Counted from the stretch's first letter, positions 15,902 through 25,081 are shown. The stretch is 64,000 nt of DNA from Kaistia hirudinis (GCF_014196455.1 NZ_JACIDS010000004.1:186001-250000); one strand, 5' to 3'. Notes: generated from the sequence alone by a model not told the origin. A program made the numbers and translations.

Positions 15902-17167
15902 ATGTTCAAGAGACTGATCGCGGCGGCGGCCATGACGGCGCTGCTGGCCGGCACGGCGCTGGCCGATACCAAGCTGAAGCTCGTCGAGGTGATCACGAGC
16001 CCCGAGCGCACTGAGACGCTGAAGTCGATCGTCAAGGGCTATGAAGCGGCCAATCCCGGCACCAGCGTCGAGATCATCTCGCTGCCCTGGGGCGAGGCGT
16101 TCGAGAAGTTCGCGACCATGGTCTCCGCCGGCGAGACGCCGGACGTCGTCGAGATGCCCGACACGTGGCTGGCGCTCTATGCCGGCCATGGCATGCTCGA
16201 GAATCTCGAGCCCTATCTCGCCAAGTGGGACCAGGCGTCCGACCTGAACGATCGCGCGCTCGAGTTCGGCCGCACCGTCGACAAGACCGCCTATATGCTG
16301 CCTTACGGCTTCTATCTGCGGGCGATGTTCTACAACAAGAAGCTGTTCGCCGAGGCCGGCGTCGCCGAGCCGCCGAAGACGCTCGACGAATTCATGGAGG
16401 CCTCGAAGAAGGTTTCGGCGCTGCCGGGCAAGTATGGCTATTGCCTCCGAGGCGGTCCGGGCGGCCTCAATGGCTGGGTCATGTTCGGCGCGACGGCGGC
16501 CGGCTCGAACCAGTTCTTCAAGGAAGACGGCACCTCGACCTTCGCCGATGCCGGCTGGGTCAAGGGCCTGACCTTCCTGGTCGACCTCTACAAGAACGGC
16601 TATGCGCCGAAGGACAGCGTCAACTGGGGCTTCAACGAGATCGTCGCCGGCTTCTATTCCGGCACCTGCGCGATGCTCGACCAGGATCCCGATGCGCTGA
16701 TCGCGATCGCCGAGCGCATGAAGCCCGAGGATTACGGCATCACCACCATGCCGAAGGGGCCTGACGGCAAGACCTTCCCGACGATCGGCTATGCCGGCTG
16801 GTCCATGTTCGCCAACTCCAAGGACAAGGACGCCGCCTGGAAGCTGATCGCCACGCTCGAGGGCAAGGAAGGCAATGTCGCCTGGAACAAGAAGACGGGC
16901 GCGCTGCCGGCGCTGAAGTCGGCCGAGAACGATCCGTTCTATGGCAGCCCGCAGTTCAAGGGCTGGTTCGCCGAGCTCGCCGACAAGGACGTCTTCCCGA
17001 CGGTGATGCCGACCTATCTGCCCGAGTTCGCCTTCTTCAAGGACTCGCTCGTGATCAAGACCAGCCAGCAGGCCCTGCTCGGCGAGATCACGCCGCAGGA
17101 ACTCGGCCAGCAGTGGGCCGACTACCTGACCAAGGCGCAGCAGAAGTTCCTCGCCTCTAAGAAGTAA
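15902..17167 (+). CDS. Extracellular solute-binding protein, family 1 (sugar ABC importer)
   Basis: 421 aa. Signal peptide residues 1-21 (MFKRLIAAAAMTALLAGTALA, then DTKLK). The mature protein is a SBP_bac_1 (maltose-binding type) domain: GETPDVVEMPDTWLALYAGHG, DKTAYMLPYGFYLRAMFYNKKLF, GFNEIVAGFYSGTCAMLDQDPDAL, IGYAGWSMFANSKDKDAAWKLI. Many Trp/Tyr residues fit carbohydrate stacking. It starts 35 nt after the PLP enzyme with AAAGGGGAGAA as ribosome-binding site. It delivers solute to the permease pair at 17280 and 18214. The ligand, an oligosaccharide or glycoconjugate, is not identified. Confidence 0.92.
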   Translation: MFKRLIAAAAMTALLAGTALADTKLKLVEVITSPERTETLKSIVKGYEAANPGTSVEIISLPWGEAFEKFATMVSAGETPDVVEMPDTWLALYAGHGMLENLEPYLAKWDQASDLNDRALEFGRTVDKTAYMLPYGFYLRAMFYNKKLFAEAGVAEPPKTLDEFMEASKKVSALPGKYGYCLRGGPGGLNGWVMFGATAAGSNQFFKEDGTSTFADAGWVKGLTFLVDLYKNGYAPKDSVNWGFNEIVAGFYSGTCAMLDQDPDALIAIAERMKPEDYGITTMPKGPDGKTFPTIGYAGWSMFANSKDKDAAWKLIATLEGKEGNVAWNKKTGALPALKSAENDPFYGSPQFKGWFAELADKDVFPTVMPTYLPEFAFFKDSLVIKTSQQALLGEITPQELGQQWADYLTKAQQKFLASKK

Positions 17168-17186
17168 GGCCACACGCCGATGAGAC

Positions 17187-17212
17187 GGCCTCCCCCGCTC
17201 GCGGGGGAGGCC
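17187..17212. other. 12-bp hairpin between binding-protein and permease genes
   Basis: GGCCTCCCCCGC and its exact complement face each other around a TC centre, 20 nt after the binding-protein stop. This is the same arrangement as at 9847-9885: probably an mRNA-stabilising or partial-termination hairpin favouring binding-protein synthesis. Confidence 0.7.
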
Positions 17213-17279
17213 CAATGCCAGACCCGCAAAGGGACTTTGCCGCACGGCTTCCTGCGTGCGGACGAGAGGGGATGATCTG

Positions 17280-18212
17280 ATGACCGAGGCCGCGCGCGCC
17301 CCGATCGGGCGCGACCGACGACCGTTCATGCGGCGCTTCGCCATTGCGGCGGAGCCCTATCTCTATTCGGCTCCGGCGCTGATCCTGATCGCCGCGGTCA
17401 TGCTGGTGCCGCTGGTCATCGGCATCTCCTATGCGTTCCGCAATGTGATCCTGCTCGATCCGTTCTCGGGCGGCTTTGTCGGCCTCGAACATTTCCGCGA
17501 GATGGCCAAGGACAAGGCGTTCTGGCTGGCGCTGCGCAACACCGTCTCCTGGACCGGATGGTCGGTGCTGCTGCAATTCGTGTTCGGGCTCATCCTCGCG
17601 CTGCTGCTCGACCAGCCCTTCAAGGGCCGCGGCCTCGCCCAGGCGCTCTGCTTCCTCCCCTGGGCCGTGCCGAGCTTCCTCTCGGGGCTCAACTGGGCCT
17701 GGATGTTCAATCCCGTCATCGGTCCGATCCCGCACTGGCTCTACGGCCTCGGCATCCTCCCGGCGCCGGACAATATCCTCGCCGATCCCAAGCTCGCCAT
17801 GTGGGGACCGATCGTCGCCAATGTCTGGTGGGGCATCCCGTTCTTTGCGATCACGCTGCTCGCGGCGCTGCAGGCGATCCCGCGCGACCTCTACGAGGCG
17901 GCGGCGATCGACGGCGCGACGCCGTTCCAGCGTTTCCGCTCGATCACGCTGCCCTTCCTGGCGCCGACCATCGCCATCACCGTGATGCTGCGCACGGTCT
18001 GGATCGCCAATTTCGCCGATCTCATCGTCGTCATGACCAATGGCGGCCCCGCCGATCGCACGCAGATCATCGCCAGCTACATCTTCACGCAGGCCTTCCG
18101 CCGGCTCGATTTCGGCTACGCCTCGGCCATCGCGATGGTGCTGCTGGCGCTGCTGCTCGTCTATTCGCTGCTGATCGTGCTGCTGCGGCAGACGCTGCTG
18201 AAAGAAGCCTGA
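17280..18212 (+). CDS. Sugar ABC transporter permease (MalF type)
   Basis: 310 aa from ATG 17280, with GAGAGGGG well placed upstream. About six membrane segments, the first being YSAPALILIAAVMLVPLVIG. The cytoplasmic EAA loop, EAAAIDGATPFQRFRSITLPFL, contacts the ATPase. BPD_transp_1 family. It pairs with the permease at 18214 (one intervening base), so both come from one polycistronic mRNA. Inner membrane. Confidence 0.92.
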   Translation: MTEAARAPIGRDRRPFMRRFAIAAEPYLYSAPALILIAAVMLVPLVIGISYAFRNVILLDPFSGGFVGLEHFREMAKDKAFWLALRNTVSWTGWSVLLQFVFGLILALLLDQPFKGRGLAQALCFLPWAVPSFLSGLNWAWMFNPVIGPIPHWLYGLGILPAPDNILADPKLAMWGPIVANVWWGIPFFAITLLAALQAIPRDLYEAAAIDGATPFQRFRSITLPFLAPTIAITVMLRTVWIANFADLIVVMTNGGPADRTQIIASYIFTQAFRRLDFGYASAIAMVLLALLLVYSLLIVLLRQTLLKEA

Positions 18213-18213
18213 G

Positions 18214-19050
18214 ATGATGCGACCCAAGCGCCTCGGCTTCACCATCCTCCATCGCGCGGCGATCCTCGCCTATATCGCCTTCGCGCTTTTCCCGCTGTTC
18301 TGGCTGCTCAAGGTCTCGATCACGCCGAACGACCTGCTCTATGGCGAGGGCGTGCGCATGTGGCCCTCGCGCTCGACCTTCGATCATTATGTCTTCGTGC
18401 TGGAGCACAGCGATTTCCCGCTGTTCTTCCGCAACAGCCTGATCGTGTCGCTGTCGACGGCCTTCATCGTGACCGCGCTCGCCTCGATCGCCGGCTATGC
18501 GCTGTCGCGCTTCGCCTTCCGCGGCAAGTTCTGGATCGTCGGGCTGATGCTGCTGACGCAGATGTTCCCGCTCGTCATGCTGATCGCGCCGATCTTCAAG
18601 ATCCTGTCGCCGCTCGGGCTGACCAACAGCCTGACCGGGCTCATCATCGTCTATGTCGCCTTCAACGTGCCCTTCGCGACCTTCCTGATGCAGTCCTTCT
18701 TCGACGGCATCCCGAAGGATCTCGAAGAGGCGGCGATGATCGACGGGGCGACGCGCTTCAAGGCGTTCCGCCAGATCATCCTGCCGCTGACGCTGCCCGG
18801 CATCGCCGCGACGCTCGGCTTCGTCTTCACCGCCGCCTGGAGCGAGCTCCTGTTCGCGCTGATGCTGATCTCCGGCGTCGATGCCAGCACCTTCCCAGTC
18901 GGGCTTCTGTCGTTCGTCTCGAAATTCTCGGTCGATTTCGGACAGATGATGGCCGCCGGCGTGCTCGCCCTGATCCCGGCCTGCCTCTTCTTCTTCTTTA
19001 TCCAGCGCTATCTCGTGCAGGGCCTCACGGCCGGCGCGGTCAAAGGCTGA
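18214..19050 (+). CDS. Sugar ABC transporter permease (MalG type)
   Basis: 278 aa, about six membrane segments starting at AAILAYIAFALFPLFWLLKVSI. EAA loop LEEAAMIDGATRFKAFRQIILPLTLPG near residues 170-196. C-terminal VQGLTAGAVKG is the usual MalG-family ending. It forms the heterodimeric channel with the protein at 17280. The ATPase gene follows 12 nt downstream. Confidence 0.92.
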   Translation: MMRPKRLGFTILHRAAILAYIAFALFPLFWLLKVSITPNDLLYGEGVRMWPSRSTFDHYVFVLEHSDFPLFFRNSLIVSLSTAFIVTALASIAGYALSRFAFRGKFWIVGLMLLTQMFPLVMLIAPIFKILSPLGLTNSLTGLIIVYVAFNVPFATFLMQSFFDGIPKDLEEAAMIDGATRFKAFRQIILPLTLPGIAATLGFVFTAAWSELLFALMLISGVDASTFPVGLLSFVSKFSVDFGQMMAAGVLALIPACLFFFFIQRYLVQGLTAGAVKG

Positions 19051-19062
19051 GGAGCCTCGTCC

Positions 19063-20139
19063 ATGGCATCCATCGACATTGCCGCAATCCGCAAGGCCTA
19101 TGGCAGCACGCATGTCCTGCATGGCGTCGACCTGACGATCAAGGATGGCGAGTTCGTCGTCCTGGTCGGCCCGTCGGGCTGCGGGAAATCCACGCTGCTG
19201 CGCATGATCGCCGGGCTCGAGGACATCTCGTCCGGCGAGATCCGCATCGGCGGCCGGCGCGTCAACGACCTCGACCCGAAGGACCGCGACATCGCGATGG
19301 TGTTCCAGTCCTATGCGCTCTATCCGCATATGACGGTCGCGGAAAACATGAGCTACAGCCTGCGTCTGCGGAAGACCGCCAAGGACAAGATCTCGACGGC
19401 GATCGCCGGTGCCGGGGCGAAGCTCGGGCTTGGTGCGCTGATGGAACGGCGGCCGAAGGCCCTTTCCGGCGGCCAGCGCCAGCGCGTCGCCATGGGCCGC
19501 GCCATCGTGCGCGCGCCGAAGGCGTTCCTGTTCGACGAGCCGCTCTCCAATCTCGACGCCCGCCTCCGCGAGCAGATGCGCGGCGAGATCAAGAAGCTGC
19601 ATCAGGATCTCGGCGCGACCTCGATCTATGTGACGCATGACCAGATCGAGGCCATGACGCTGGCCGATCGCATCGTGGCGATGAACGCCGGCATCGTGCA
19701 GCAGGTCGGCAGCCCGCTCGATCTCTATGACCGGCCGGCCAATCTCTTCGTCGCCGGCTTCATGGGTTCCCCCGCGATGAACATGTTCGCTGGCACCTAT
19801 CGCAACAGCGGCGGCGCGCCGCGCGTCGAGCTGGCCGAGGGCGTCGCCGTGCCGGTCGGCGAGGGCATCGCCGCCGCCGACGGGGCCAAGGTCACACTCG
19901 GCATCAGGCCGGAGCATGTCGTTGTGACGCGCGGCGGCGGTCCCGGCATCCAGGCCTTCATCGACCTCGTCGAGCCCACGGGCTTCGGCACCATCCTGCA
20001 TGCGAGCGCCTTCGGGTCGGACGTCAAGGCATTCTCGCTGGAGCGCGGACTGGCCACGCGCGGCGACACGGTCAGCGTCGCCTTCCCGGTCGATCGCATC
20101 CACCTGTTCGACCACGAGCACGGCGCCCGGATCGGCTGA
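19063..20139 (+). CDS. Sugar ABC transporter ATPase (MalK/UgpC type)
   Basis: 358 aa. Walker [10 protein letters not shown] (about 38-46), Q-loop [13 protein letters not shown], signature [14 protein letters not shown], Walker [12 protein letters not shown], switch His in YVTHDQIEAM. A C-terminal TOBE/OB regulatory region begins around residue 240 (FMGSPAMNMF, TLGIRPEHVVV). It powers the permeases at 17280 and 18214. It ends 15 nt from the convergent aldolase gene with no room for a separate terminator. Confidence 0.93.
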   Translation: MASIDIAAIRKAYGSTHVLHGVDLTIKDGEFVVLVGPSGCGKSTLLRMIAGLEDISSGEIRIGGRRVNDLDPKDRDIAMVFQSYALYPHMTVAENMSYSLRLRKTAKDKISTAIAGAGAKLGLGALMERRPKALSGGQRQRVAMGRAIVRAPKAFLFDEPLSNLDARLREQMRGEIKKLHQDLGATSIYVTHDQIEAMTLADRIVAMNAGIVQQVGSPLDLYDRPANLFVAGFMGSPAMNMFAGTYRNSGGAPRVELAEGVAVPVGEGIAAADGAKVTLGIRPEHVVVTRGGGPGIQAFIDLVEPTGFGTILHASAFGSDVKAFSLERGLATRGDTVSVAFPVDRIHLFDHEHGARIG

Positions 20140-20154
20140 CCGCCGGGTGCGACC

Positions 20155-22209
20155 CTATCGCGGGGCGGCGGCGATGTTGCCGCCGTCGACCGTGTCGAGG
20201 CCGCCCGTGGTGCGCTCGGAGAGTGCCTGGTGGACGAAGGCGAGTGCCACGTCTTCGGCACGCACCTCCTGTCCGAGCAGGTTCCCGGCCATATAGTCCT
20301 TCTCCGAGAGACCGCGGGCGCTGGATCGGTTCGCGATCATCGCATCGGACAGCAGGCCGGAGCGGATGCGGTCGGCGTTGACCGCATTGACGCGAATGCC
20401 GTCCTTGCCGTGCTCCAGCGCATATTGGCGCGACAGGAACAGGGTCGCCGCCTTGGGCAGGCCATAGGCGCCGAAACTGGCGCCCGGATTGACCGCCTGC
20501 TTGGAGGCGTTGAACAGCAGCACGCCGCCGGTGCCCTGTAGCTTCATGATCCGCACCGCATTCTGCGCGACGCTCTGATGCGCGAAGAAGTTCAGTTCGA
20601 AGCTCCGGCGCAGCACGGCGTCGTCGAGCGTGGCGATGGGCCCCTCGAAGGCCGCGCCGGCATTGGAGACGACGATGTCCACGCCGCCGAAGGCCGCGAC
20701 CGTCCTGTCGAAGAGGGCGCGGACCGAGGCGGGGTCCGTCACGTCGCAGCCGACGCCGATGGCGGCATTGCCGATGGATTTCGCCACGGCCGCCGCCTTC
20801 CCCTCGTCGAGATCGGCCACGGCGACATGCGCGCCGCGGCCGGCGAAGGCCTTGGCGGTCGCGGCGCCGATCGCGCCGGCGCCGCCGGTCACGATCACCA
20901 CCTGACCCGAGAAGGGCAGGGTCTTGATCGAGGCAAGCTTCGCCTGTTCGAGCGACCAGTATTCGAGATCGAACAGGTCCGGCCGTTCGACCGGGCGGAA
21001 GGCGCCGATGGCCTCGGCGTCGGCGACGGTTTCGATCCAGATCTCGCCGATATCGGCGGCGATCTTCGCCTCCTTGACGCTTCGTCCGTGACCGAAGAGG
21101 CCGAGACCGGGAACCAACGTCAGCCGCGGCATCGGGTCGAGCATGGTCAGCGTGTCGGGGCTGCGGGCGGCATTCTCGTTGAAATAGGCCCGGTAGCCAT
21201 CCGCGAAGGCCGCGACGCGGGCGCGGATGTCCGCGCCATACCCGGCGAGATCCGCCGCGTCCGGAGGGGCGAGCACCAGCGGCCCCGTCTTGATCCGGAT
21301 CGAGAGATCCGGCGTCGAGACGCCCCGCGTGGCGAGGTCCTCGAGATCGGGTGCAGCGACGAAATCGAGGATCGCCGGCGAGGTGCGGAATTCGCTGACC
21401 ATGCGATCGAAGCGGCCCTCGCCACGGTCCACGGCGATGGCGCCGCGCAGCATCGGCGCGATGGCGTCCGGCGTGGCGAGGCTTGCCGGCAGCGGCCGGC
21501 GCGCCGTCTTGCGCACGCCGCGGCGCGCCACGAACTCCTCGGCGCGCGTCACATAGTCGATCATGCGGTCATAGGCTTCGCGGGCGCTCGCCCCGAAGGT
21601 GAAGATGCCGTGCTTGTCGAGGATCAGCGCCTCGACCGATGGGTCCTGGTCGAAGACCGCCGCGGCCTGCTTCGCCAGCGCGAAGCCCGGCATGACATAG
21701 TCGACGAAGCCGATCCGATCGCCAAAGGCCTCGCGGGCGAGGCGGCGGCTCTCGGCCTGGTCGACCACGGCCAGCACGGCGGTCGAATGGGTGTGGTCGA
21801 CGAATTTTGCCGGAAGGAAGGCATGCAGCAGCGTTTCGACGGACGGATTCGGTCCGTCGGGATCGATCAGATTGGCGCGCTGCAGCGTCACCATGTCCTT
21901 GTCGGAAAGGCGGTCGAACGCCCGCGCCTTCAGCAGCGGGGCGAGCTTGACCGCCGGCAGGCCGGCCGGCGCGATGGTCGCCATGTCCCAGCCGCTGCCC
22001 TTGACGCAGAGCACGTCATATTCGTCGCCGACGAGGTCCACGGCGCGCGTCTTGACCGAGGTATTGCCACCGCCATGCAGGACGAGTTGCGGCACGCCGC
22101 CGAGAAGGCGGGTCGTGTAGACGCGCAGCGCCAGGTCACGGCCGACGCCGTTCGCCGCATGCGCTGCGACGATGGCTTCGGCTTCGGTATCGTTCCAGAG
22201 ATTCTGCAT
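20155..22209 (-). CDS. Bifunctional class II aldolase/short-chain dehydrogenase (RhaD-like)
   Basis: 684 aa from ATG 22209; an ATG 12 codons upstream lacks support. Residues 1 to about 400 are a class II aldolase: HGGGNTS (45-51), VDHTHS with zinc ligands His139 and His141, and DKHGIFTFG with His200. Residues about 425-684 are an SDR with TGGAGAIGAATAKAF, VSNAGAAFEG and the YGLPK catalytic pair. This fusion is known from rhizobial L-rhamnose catabolism, where it cleaves rhamnulose-1-P and oxidises the lactaldehyde formed. No rhamnose isomerase or kinase is in the window, so the sugar phosphate is uncertain. It is convergent with the ABC operon at 15902-20139. Confidence 0.88.
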   Translation of the reverse strand: MQNLWNDTEAEAIVAAHAANGVGRDLALRVYTTRLLGGVPQLVLHGGGNTSVKTRAVDLVGDEYDVLCVKGSGWDMATIAPAGLPAVKLAPLLKARAFDRLSDKDMVTLQRANLIDPDGPNPSVETLLHAFLPAKFVDHTHSTAVLAVVDQAESRRLAREAFGDRIGFVDYVMPGFALAKQAAAVFDQDPSVEALILDKHGIFTFGASAREAYDRMIDYVTRAEEFVARRGVRKTARRPLPASLATPDAIAPMLRGAIAVDRGEGRFDRMVSEFRTSPAILDFVAAPDLEDLATRGVSTPDLSIRIKTGPLVLAPPDAADLAGYGADIRARVAAFADGYRAYFNENAARSPDTLTMLDPMPRLTLVPGLGLFGHGRSVKEAKIAADIGEIWIETVADAEAIGAFRPVERPDLFDLEYWSLEQAKLASIKTLPFSGQVVIVTGGAGAIGAATAKAFAGRGAHVAVADLDEGKAAAVAKSIGNAAIGVGCDVTDPASVRALFDRTVAAFGGVDIVVSNAGAAFEGPIATLDDAVLRRSFELNFFAHQSVAQNAVRIMKLQGTGGVLLFNASKQAVNPGASFGAYGLPKAATLFLSRQYALEHGKDGIRVNAVNADRIRSGLLSDAMIANRSSARGLSEKDYMAGNLLGQEVRAEDVALAFVHQALSERTTGGLDTVDGGNIAAAPR

Positions 22210-22331
22210 GGGTCCGGCTTCTGTTGGACGGTTGTCGCGTCTCAAATCGCGCGCTGGCTAGGCGCTGGCATAATGCTCACCCGTCCTGGCGCCTGCCAAG
22301 CCCTCGGCGTGCGCATGACGAGATCGGGCGA

Positions 22332-22345
22332 TTGACCCAGGTCAA
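22332..22345. promoter_or_regulatory. FNR/FixK-like box with -10 element, upstream of usp gene
   Basis: TTGACCCAGGTCAA is a 14-bp TTGAC-nnnn-GTCAA inverted repeat of FNR/FixK form. A plausible -10, TAAAGT, lies at 22367-22372, which would put the start point near 22379 and the box centre at about -41, the standard activating position. The target is the universal stress gene at 22484. Confidence 0.6.
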
Positions 22346-22483
22346 GGCCTCCCGGCGCACCTTCCCTAAAGTTGTGCTGGGAGGAACGGGCACCGGCACT
22401 GATGCGCCCAGCGCAAGGCGTGCATGACCCGTCCGCCGGCCGCAAGGTGCCGGCATCAACGCTTCAGACCGGGGGTTGAAAGC

Positions 22484-23260
22484 ATGTCCATCAAGTCGCT
22501 TCTCGTCAGCATCGATGCGTCCGAGACAGGCCGCGAAAGGCTGGACTATGCGCTTGCGCTCGCGGAGCGGCATCGCGCGTACCTCCTCGGCTACTATGTG
22601 TCGCCCACCGTCGCGACCTCGATCGAGGGCTCGCCGGAGGAGATCGCCGAGGCTCTGCATCAGGACTTCATTCGCCAGCTGGAAGTGCGCGGGCTCGATG
22701 GCGCCTGGGTGCTCGGGGAGCATCCGCTGGCTGCCGATATTGCCGAGCAGATCCGCTATGTCGATCTCGCGCTGATCGGGCTCGGCTCGCCCGACGATAT
22801 CGGGCCCGAGCCGCAGGGCTTCCAGGTGGCCGATATTGTGCGCGAGGCTGGGCGCCCGATCCTCGGCCTGCCGATCAGCCGGCTGACGCCGCCGCCGTTC
22901 CGCAGCGTGATCATCGCCTGGGACGGCAGCGCCGGCGCTGCGCGCGCCGTGCATGAGGCTCTGCCGCTGCTTTCATCCGCGGCGGAGATCCGGGTCGTCT
23001 CGCTCGGCGCGGAAGGTCCGGCCAAGGGCGGGCGTCTCGTTGCCGCGCTGGCGCGCCACGGGCTGGCCGCCACGGTCGACACGACACCATCGGTCGAGGC
23101 CGATATCGGTTCCGAACTGCTGCAGCGCGCGGCCCTCTATGAGGCCGATCTCGTGGTCGCCGGCGCCTATGGGCATGCGAAGCTCGGCGAGGACCTGTTC
23201 GGCGGGCCGAGCAACGCCCTGCTGCACCAGATGCTGGTGCCCGTTCTCGTCTCGCACTGA
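22484..23260 (+). CDS. Tandem universal stress protein (UspA family)
   Basis: 258 aa from ATG 22484; upstream in-frame sequence is not conserved. Two Usp domains: residues 1 to about 140 (IKSLLVSIDASETGRERLDYALALAERH) and about 150-258 (RSVIIAWDGSAGAARAVHEALPLL, then DLVVAGAYGHAKLGEDLFGGPSNALLHQMLVPVLVSH). The second domain has the GxxGH-G-S/N ATP-binding pattern; the first is degenerate. Cytosolic stress protein, often induced by low oxygen, which fits the FNR/FixK-like box upstream. Confidence 0.9.
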   Translation: MSIKSLLVSIDASETGRERLDYALALAERHRAYLLGYYVSPTVATSIEGSPEEIAEALHQDFIRQLEVRGLDGAWVLGEHPLAADIAEQIRYVDLALIGLGSPDDIGPEPQGFQVADIVREAGRPILGLPISRLTPPPFRSVIIAWDGSAGAARAVHEALPLLSSAAEIRVVSLGAEGPAKGGRLVAALARHGLAATVDTTPSVEADIGSELLQRAALYEADLVVAGAYGHAKLGEDLFGGPSNALLHQMLVPVLVSH

Positions 23261-23272
23261 GACGGCGGCGCC

Positions 23273-24928
23273 TCAGGCCCGTCGCCGTCTCAGGCGGCGG
23301 GTGATCATTCCGGCGAGATCCACGAGTTCCCGGACGCCGAAGAGGCGCGCGGCGGTCGCATAGATTGCGATGCCGACGCCGCAGAGCACGATGCCGCGCG
23401 TGAAGAGCGCGACGAAGCCGACGCCGGGGACGAGCGGCACCAGCACGGCGCGCAGCGCCAGGCCGGCCGCGATCGCGATCGCCGCGGCGGCCGCGAGGCG
23501 CAGCGCTGCGGAGAGCATGCCCGGCACGCCGGCGAGGCTCGTGCCGCGGCTCGCCGCCTCGCGATCGAAGCGGCGGCGCTGCGACCAGCCGAGCAGGAAC
23601 ACATAGACGAGGATGGCGACGGAGCTGGCGACTGCGAGGCCGTCCGCGCCGAAATGCATCCGCAGTACGACATAGAGCGGGATCATCGCGATGGTGATCG
23701 TGGTGCCGACCAACGTCGGCAGCCAGGTGCTGCCGAGCGCATAGAAGCCGCGGCTGATCACGGTCTGCGCCGCCCAGCCGCCGAGGCCGAGCGACAGGAG
23801 AACGAGCACGGACGCCGTCTCCTGCGCATCGGCGACCGAGAAGCGGCTGCCGAACAGGCCCCAGATCGCATAGACCGCCTCGAAGCCGGCAACGGTCAGG
23901 CAGACCTGCGCGCCGAGGATGGCGACCAGCATCAGACGCACGGCGCGGGCGAGCACGCGATAGGCCTCGACCACGTCGCCGGCCGCCACCATGCGCGAGA
24001 CGGTCGGATAGGAGGCGACGCCGGCTGCCATGCCGAACACGCCGATCGGCACCTTCATCAGCGTGCGGCCATACTGGAGATAGGACAGCGCGCCGGCGGC
24101 GAGATAGGAGGCCTGGTTCTTCACGATCCATTCGTCGACGACGACGATGGAGAAGCCGATCATGATCGGCAGCGACAGGACGAGGTAGCGGCGGAGGTCC
24201 TCGTTTCTGAGCGAGAACACCGGATACCAGCGCATGCGCGTGCGGATGCAGCCATAGAGCGGCAGCGCGAACGGGCCGAGGATCGAGCCCGCGAGGACGC
24301 CCCAGGCGAAGCCTTCCGCACCGAGTTCCGGATGGTAGGCGCCGAAGAGGCCGCCGGCGATGATCGCGCCGGAATAGACGAGCGGGGCAAGCGCCGGCAG
24401 GGCATGCCGGTCCTGCGCCATCAGCGCGGCCGAGAGCAGGCCGCCGAGAACATGGAAGAACTGGGCCGGCAGGATGATGCGCATCAGCCGCACCAGCGTC
24501 GCCACCTCGTCGGGATCGGTGAAGCCGGGCGCGACGATCGCCGCCAGCGGGTGCGCGAACACCATCATCGCCGCGATGCCGGCGACGCCGACGATCAGGA
24601 TGAAATTGGCGATGACGCTGAAGGCTTCCCAGCCGCGCCGGTCCTCGCCGGCCTGCAGATATTTGAGGAAGATCGGGATGAAGACGATCGAGAGGGCGCC
24701 GGCCGCGAGCAGGTAGTTCAGGAAGTCGGGCAGCGTGAACGACGCGAAATAGAGATCCGCCTGGCGGCTGGCGCCGAGCGTGCGGCCGATGATCTGCTCG
24801 CGCACCAGGCCCATGATGCGCGACAGGAAGATCGAGGTGCCCCAGATCAGCGAGGCGATGCCGACCGTGCGGGCCGTGCTGGGGGGCTTGGGTTGCGCGG
24901 GGGCGGGGCTCGGCGGCGAATCGGCCAA
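23273..24928 (-). CDS. murJ: MurJ/MviN-family lipid II flippase
   Basis: 551 aa from a TTG start at 24928, with about 14 membrane segments. MOP/MviN signatures: SLIWGTSIFLSRIMGLVREQIIGRTLGAS (about 26-54), ADLYFASFTLPDFLNYLLAAGALSIVFIPIF, and RGFYALGSTWLPTLVGTT. It flips lipid-linked peptidoglycan precursor across the inner membrane. A Pro-rich N-tail precedes the first helix. Whether this is the main MurJ or a second, polysaccharide-related copy cannot be told from the window; its neighbours are not cell-wall genes. It is convergent with usp (12-nt gap). Confidence 0.85.
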   Translation of the reverse strand: MADSPPSPAPAQPKPPSTARTVGIASLIWGTSIFLSRIMGLVREQIIGRTLGASRQADLYFASFTLPDFLNYLLAAGALSIVFIPIFLKYLQAGEDRRGWEAFSVIANFILIVGVAGIAAMMVFAHPLAAIVAPGFTDPDEVATLVRLMRIILPAQFFHVLGGLLSAALMAQDRHALPALAPLVYSGAIIAGGLFGAYHPELGAEGFAWGVLAGSILGPFALPLYGCIRTRMRWYPVFSLRNEDLRRYLVLSLPIMIGFSIVVVDEWIVKNQASYLAAGALSYLQYGRTLMKVPIGVFGMAAGVASYPTVSRMVAAGDVVEAYRVLARAVRLMLVAILGAQVCLTVAGFEAVYAIWGLFGSRFSVADAQETASVLVLLSLGLGGWAAQTVISRGFYALGSTWLPTLVGTTITIAMIPLYVVLRMHFGADGLAVASSVAILVYVFLLGWSQRRRFDREAASRGTSLAGVPGMLSAALRLAAAAAIAIAAGLALRAVLVPLVPGVGFVALFTRGIVLCGVGIAIYATAARLFGVRELVDLAGMITRRLRRRRA

Positions 24929-25081
24929 GGGGCAACCTCATCAGGAAGAGACACGAGCGGCGGCTCGCCGGTATGCGCCGAACGCGGCGCGGCGCGCAAG
25001 TCCCCGGCGCAGGGTGCGACGCGGCCGCGCGGCGATCCCGGTTCTTCTGTTCAAGCTCGTGCGCAGCCTCTAGTTTCGCGC

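Noticed and set aside
15587-17344. Minus-strand open frame of 585 codons opposite the PLP enzyme and binding protein
   Set aside because: Antisense to two well-supported genes and without recognisable domains.
18085-20121. Minus-strand open frame of 678 codons opposite the ABC permease and ATPase
   Set aside because: Antisense shadow; the plus strand has Walker, signature and EAA motifs.
23654-25081. Long open frame upstream of the metallophosphoesterase, in frame with it
   Set aside because: It is antisense to murJ, rich in Arg/His/Glu/Asp as expected from reverse reading of GC-rich membrane-protein codons, and has no family-like motif; the enzyme begins at 25082.
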